This document shows, piece after piece, positions 15,767 to 18,765 of a DNA stretch of 18,765 bases. This DNA comes from Citrobacter freundii. Lineage in GTDB: Bacteria > Bacteroidota > Bacteroidia > Chitinophagales > Chitinophagaceae. Under the pieces are notes generated by a model. That model did no database searches, was not told where the DNA came from, and saw nothing but the letters and a program-made list of their open reading frames with translations. Each line of letters opens with the position of its first letter. The stretch's first letter is position 1. The DNA is taken from positions 1-18,765 of the forward strand of contig QFQQ01000098.1 of the NCBI GenBank assembly GCA_003243445.1, given 5' to 3'. The position numbers and the translations under genes were made by a program.

Positions 15767-16681
15767 ATGAAGAAGATCATCGGATATATAAAAGCATTTG
15801 CGCGTGAGGCGGACAAGCCTGTGCTGGCCGCGTGCACTGTCTTTATCGCAATGATGATCTGGCTGAACTACGGATCACATCTGGAACATCGCCTTACCAG
15901 TGAAGCGCCATTCATCTTTCCTCAGTTCACCGGCAGGCTGATACTTTTTATTACCACATTCGGTGTCCCTTACCTGATCATTTCCCTGAGGAAGAAATTA
16001 ACGATCACCACGCCAATGCTGATCTGTCTGTTCCTGGGGCCATGCCTGTTTGCATTGAAGGCGGGTATTGATACAGATCTGCCCCTCTCACATGATCATG
16101 AATGGAATATTTACTGGAATGAGATCCTTTACTGGCCGGTGAGAACGGTGGGTATGTTCATGGTCCTGCTGTTGTGCTGGCGCGTGTTTGATCGTGATAA
16201 ATATTTATATGGATTGAATGCAAAGGATCTCAACTGGAAGCCATATTTGATGATGTTGCTATGCATGGTTCCATTGATAGCCGCAGCGTCCACGCAGCCT
16301 GATTTTCTACATACTTATCCAAAGCTGAAAAATATCCTGCCTTTGCCTGAAGGTGCATCTCCTGCCTGGTACTACAAGTTGTTGTATGAGCTGGCTTACG
16401 GCAGTGATTTTTTTTCGATCGAATTATTCTTCCGTGGTTTTCTCGTCATTGGTTTTGCAAGATGGGTAGGAAAAGACGCGATCATTCCGATGGCGTGTTT
16501 CTATTGCAGCATTCATTTCGGAAAGCCATTGGGTGAATGTATCAGTTCTTATTTCGGCGGTTTATTACTGGGTATTGTCTCCTATCATACACGCTCTGTT
16601 TATGGAGGCTTGATGGTTCATTTGGGGATTGCGTGGTTGATGGAGGCGGGGGCGATTGTTGGGGAGCAGTTAAGCAGATGA
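15767..16681 (+). CDS. CPBP family intramembrane protease (CAAX-protease-like)
   Basis: 304 residues from ATG 15767 (MKKIIGYIKAF), with about seven or eight membrane helices. The C-terminal part carries the CPBP signature. Motif 1 is SIELFFRG (Glu219, Arg223), where the usual EExxxR has only one Glu; motif 2 is FYCSIHFGKP with His250; motif 3 is GGLMVHLGIAW with His285. The family includes Rce1-like CAAX endopeptidases and bacteriocin-immunity or stress-linked proteases; the substrate here is unknown. The lost first Glu raises the question of reduced or altered activity, since that residue is catalytic in archaeal Rce1. Earlier in-frame starts (TTG 15710, ATG 15737) overlap the predicted promoter. 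It converges on rnpB; repeat arm E7 begins 4 bp after its stop codon. Confidence 0.9.
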   Translation: MKKIIGYIKAFAREADKPVLAACTVFIAMMIWLNYGSHLEHRLTSEAPFIFPQFTGRLILFITTFGVPYLIISLRKKLTITTPMLICLFLGPCLFALKAGIDTDLPLSHDHEWNIYWNEILYWPVRTVGMFMVLLLCWRVFDRDKYLYGLNAKDLNWKPYLMMLLCMVPLIAAASTQPDFLHTYPKLKNILPLPEGASPAWYYKLLYELAYGSDFFSIELFFRGFLVIGFARWVGKDAIIPMACFYCSIHFGKPLGECISSYFGGLLLGIVSYHTRSVYGGLMVHLGIAWLMEAGAIVGEQLSR

Positions 16682-16685
16682 GAGA

Positions 16686-16838
16686 AAGTTCCGGGTTTCA
16701 AACGTTTCATGGGTTCCAAAGGTTCCAGAAGTTCCAGAGGCTCTTCGGATGGAAGTTTTCCCCAATAGTTTAAGTATCCGCGATCTGCGGCAGCAACCTT
16801 TGGAACCACTGGAACTTTTGGAACCCCTGTAACCTTTT
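16686..16838. repeat. E7: nonamer inverted-repeat element between the CPBP gene and rnpB (family 1)
   Basis: The left arm 16686-16740 is 9-bp units of the GTTCCAGAG/GTTTCATGG type. The right arm 16789-16838 is the opposed form (AACCTTTGG, AACCACTGG), led inward by GCGGCAGCAACC, the core seen in E5 and E8. The interior has GGCTCTTCGGATGGAA on its left edge, much like E8. It is about 10 bp beyond the 3' end of rnpB and 4 bp from the CPBP stop, and is the only terminator-like structure for either. Confidence 0.88.
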
Positions 16839-16847
16839 TAAACAAAT

Positions 16848-17273
16848 TTGCCACCGGCCTGTAAGCCGGATTCTGTTCTCCGTTTGCACGGAGCGGTTAT
16901 CATTTATCTGTCCTGCCGGTTGCCCGGCGGATCAATCTGCCTACCCTCCATCAGTCCCGGTCCAAGAACCGGGATCAAGCGAGCCGCTTTCAGCTGATGG
17001 TATACGTGGCATTTCAGCATGCAAGGTTTACCCGATATACCTGTTGCCAGGCATATCCGTGAGCTCTTACCTCACGTTTTCACCGTAACCGCTATCCCGT
17101 CCCGGATCTAAGTCCGGGATGACAAGGATCGGGGCCGTAATTTTCTGTGGCACTTTCTGTTACCCCGGAATTAAATCCGGGGTACCCGGCTCTTCACCGG
17201 TGCATTGCCCTTCGCTGTCCAGACTTTCCTCCCCGCAAAGCGGAGCGATAACCCAGCCGGTAGCAATAAGTTG
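16848..17273 (-). ncRNA. rnpB: RNase P RNA, bacterial type A
   Basis: Catalytic RNA that removes the 5' leader of pre-tRNAs. Read on the minus strand it has all the conserved parts in order: GAGGAAAGTCTGGAC (P4 5' strand, CR-I), CCACAGAAAA, the GGTGAAAACGTGAGGTAAGAGCTCACG segment (P10/P11), GGGTAAACC, GAGGGTAGGC, ACAGATAAATGATAACCGC and ACAGAATCCGGCTTACAGGCC. P1 closes the ends as an 11-bp helix between 17256-17266 and 16848-16858 with one G-U pair. The 5' end is set from the promoter box at 17280 and could be up to about 6 nt shorter. Helices matching E. coli P9, P12 and P17 by position are near-copies of one CCCGG palindrome. Repeat elements flank both sides. Confidence 0.97.
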
Positions 17274-17279
17274 AATGGG

Positions 17280-17287
17280 CAAAGGTA
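17280..17287 (-). promoter_or_regulatory. -7 box of rnpB
   Basis: The minus strand reads TACCTTTG, an exact TAnnTTTG match, placed to start transcription near 17273, 7 nt before helix P1. The expected -33 position (17306-17309) falls inside repeat arm E8 and reads TGGA instead of TTTG. Confidence 0.65.
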
Positions 17288-17293
17288 AGGAAA

Positions 17294-17444
17294 GGTTTCA
17301 GAGGTTCCAGAGGTTTCAGAAGTTCCAGAGGTTCTTAAGATGGAAATGACCTTCAGCAATGTGCACTCTTCATCGCGCGGCAGCAACCTCTGGAACCTTT
17401 GGAACCCCTGGAACCCTTGGAACCTCTGAAACCCCTGGAACCTT
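17294..17444. repeat. E8: nonamer inverted-repeat element between rnpB and the Smr gene (family 1)
   Basis: The left arm 17294-17329 is exact 9-bp units (GGTTTCAGA, GGTTCCAGA, GGTTTCAGA, AGTTCCAGA). The right arm 17379-17444, read on the minus strand, is six units (GGTTCCAGG, GGTTTCAGA, GGTTCCAAG, GGTTCCAGG, GGTTCCAAA, GGTTCCAGA) followed by the core GGTTGCTGCC. The arms differ in unit number. The left inner edge, GGTTCTTAAGATGGAA, matches that of E7. The element ends 1 bp from the Smr-gene stop codon and starts 7 bp from the rnpB -7 box. Confidence 0.9.
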
Positions 17445-17445
17445 T

Positions 17446-18477
17446 CTAACTTTTGAAGAAAATCTCCGTCGCTCCATATCCAAACCTTGGATCGTATTGG
17501 TTTACGAAGGACTTTACCTCGCGTTTCAGGCGCAGGATATCGTGAAGTTCGTCGCGCAGTTTGCCTTTACCGACACCATGAATGACGATCAGCGTGGGCT
17601 GATGATGGGCAAGGGCGAGATCATAATACTTTTCAAATGTCTTAAGCTGTATGTTGAGGATCTCGAAGTTGCTGAGATGTTCCCAGTTGTCGGTCAGTTT
17701 TTCGATATGCAGGTCCACAACACTGCGGGGGGATTCCAGGTGCTGACGTGCTTCTTTGGCATTATAGACTTTGAATCCTTTTGCCGCGAGTTTACCAAGT
17801 TCCAACCGGTCTTCCTCGATTTTTTTGTCGGGGTATTTTTCAAAAAGATTGTAAGAAAAATGCGCCTGGTTCTTTTTCTTCAGCTCTTCGATCCTGGCGA
17901 ATATCTGTTTGGCACGCAGTTTCAGCGAGGTTTCAAAATGATCGGCTTTTCCTTTTTGTGGTTGTTCGAGGGAGAAATCAAATTCGAATGAAGGATTATC
18001 ATTCATGTTCTCGAACGGCACATCATGCAAGTAAAAATCCTGGAATGGATGCACCGTATTCTTCAGCTCAAACTCTGCTTCTCCGAAATAATCAAGTTTA
18101 TATACAAACTGAAATGCGGTTGATGTTCTGTTCACCAGGTGAAGCTTTAATTCTTCCACCACTTCGTCTCCAAATTCATCCGTATCCATCACTGGCAGGA
18201 AAGTGAGCCATACGCCGTCTTCCACGCGGTCTTTGACCGGTGTTCTTTTTTCTTTTCGTACTTCGTCGACATATTTCTTTGGCTTTGGCGCCTGCGCGGA
18301 GATCTTGCGTTGCTCTGTGAACCGTTTAAAATAAGGAAAATCGATCTGGTCCATATAAGCGGGAAATTTTACGCCACGCACTTCGACCATTACCATTTTT
18401 TCATTGATGATATCTATTACTACACCTTCTTCATTGGAATGAAGAATCAGGACTTTGTCGCCTATCTCGTATTTCAT
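17446..18477 (-). CDS. DUF2027 / Smr-domain protein
   Basis: 343 residues, cytoplasmic, no signal peptide. The N-terminus (1-50, IGDKVLILHSNEEGVVIDI) looks like a small beta-barrel of the kind found in MutS2-like and KOW proteins. A basic linker (about 55-82) follows, then a DUF2027-type beta-sandwich (about 85-180) and a charged helical stretch (182-235). The C-terminal Smr domain (about 250-343) has VVDLHIEKL (Asp255, His257), LIVIHGVGKGKLR (His300 and its glycines) and GATEIFFK, the usual nuclease-family motifs. Smr domains cut or nick DNA or RNA, and some act in ribosome rescue; which applies here cannot be told. A TAATTTTG box at 18489-18482 lies so close to the ATG that the mRNA could be nearly leaderless. 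The stop is 1 bp from repeat E8. Confidence 0.93.
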   Translation of the reverse strand: MKYEIGDKVLILHSNEEGVVIDIINEKMVMVEVRGVKFPAYMDQIDFPYFKRFTEQRKISAQAPKPKKYVDEVRKEKRTPVKDRVEDGVWLTFLPVMDTDEFGDEVVEELKLHLVNRTSTAFQFVYKLDYFGEAEFELKNTVHPFQDFYLHDVPFENMNDNPSFEFDFSLEQPQKGKADHFETSLKLRAKQIFARIEELKKKNQAHFSYNLFEKYPDKKIEEDRLELGKLAAKGFKVYNAKEARQHLESPRSVVDLHIEKLTDNWEHLSNFEILNIQLKTFEKYYDLALAHHQPTLIVIHGVGKGKLRDELHDILRLKREVKSFVNQYDPRFGYGATEIFFKS

Positions 18478-18591
18478 GGGGCAAAATTACGCAAAGTGGA
18501 GAATTGATGGTTTTCCGGGTTTGATTTCATTTTAGCTATTGGTCATTCCTCAACCTTAATGTACCCACAACTTTGGCTGGCGTAAGGTTCC

Positions 18592-18719
18592 CGCAGATTT
18601 CGCAGATTTGTCTTTCCCGCTATCGAAATATCATTTTATAAAGGGAAAGTTTTCGTGTCAGCAAGCGCGGATTACGCAGATGGCAATCTGTTATCAGCAA
18701 CTAATCTGCGAAATCTGCG
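18592..18719. repeat. E9: CGCAGATTT inverted repeat
   Basis: Two tandem 9-bp units, CGCAGATTT (18592-18609), are mirrored exactly over 17 bp by 18703-18719, 94 bp away. Related units (CGCGGATTA, CGCAGATGG) lie at 18666-18683. A 7-bp hairpin, CTTTCCC 18612-18618 with GGGAAAG 18643-18649, is inside. No gene is seen from 18478 to the window end. It resembles families 1 to 3 in build but not in sequence. Confidence 0.8.
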
Positions 18720-18765
18720 TATCCAATAGAGATCTGAACCCGCATTAAAATATTTTTCATCAATA

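Overview
The window comes from a member of the Bacteroidota, most likely the Chitinophagaceae or a close family. The signs are a TonB-dependent receptor and a DUF5686 protein that both carry an N-terminal carboxypeptidase-regulatory-like domain, several lipoproteins and secreted proteins, promoter boxes of the Bacteroidota type (TAnnTTTG), a lack of Shine-Dalgarno sequences, and the protein families themselves. The family assignment is inference; no species can be named from the sequence.

Layout from left to right: a gene-free stretch (1-323) with a short palindrome; an intrinsic terminator (324-356); a TonB-dependent receptor (minus, 380-3268); purC (plus, 3425-4339), facing a small lipoprotein (minus, 4457-4885); a secreted lactonase-fold beta-propeller protein (plus, 5089-6210), facing trhO (minus, 6378-7412) with a 27-bp bidirectional terminator between them. 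A run of minus-strand genes follows: DUF5686 protein (7774-10266), TlpA-like thioredoxin (10615-11313) with a small membrane protein (11328-11678) as a two-gene operon, penicillin acylase family protein (11908-14349), and a phytase-like lipoprotein (14478-15629). Then come a CPBP intramembrane protease (plus, 15767-16681), the RNase P RNA gene rnpB (minus, about 16848-17273) and a DUF2027/Smr-domain protein (minus, 17446-18477). The genes are ordinary housekeeping and envelope genes, with no obvious shared pathway.

The unusual part is between the genes. Nine intergenic elements (called E1 to E9 here) are built from short-period degenerate tandem units arranged as two opposing arms. Family 1 has 9-bp units of the type GGTTYCAGA (E1, E5, E7, E8). 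Family 2 has 7-bp units of the type GATGGTC (E2, E6). Family 3 has 7-bp units of the type GGTCYGC (E3, E4). A fourth, smaller one has the 9-bp unit CGCAGATTT (E9). Ten of the twelve protein genes have an arm starting within about 6 bp of the stop codon, or overlapping it, always with the same unit polarity relative to the gene within a family. The two exceptions are the receptor, which has a standard terminator, and the first gene of the two-gene operon. The arms mirror each other closely (51 of 53, 42 of 45 and 25 of 25 positions in the clearest cases) although units differ along each arm. This points to a copying or correction process between arms, and to a role or tolerance at gene 3' ends. 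I do not know a named system that matches all of this. Three helices of rnpB also carry near-copies of one CCCGG palindrome.
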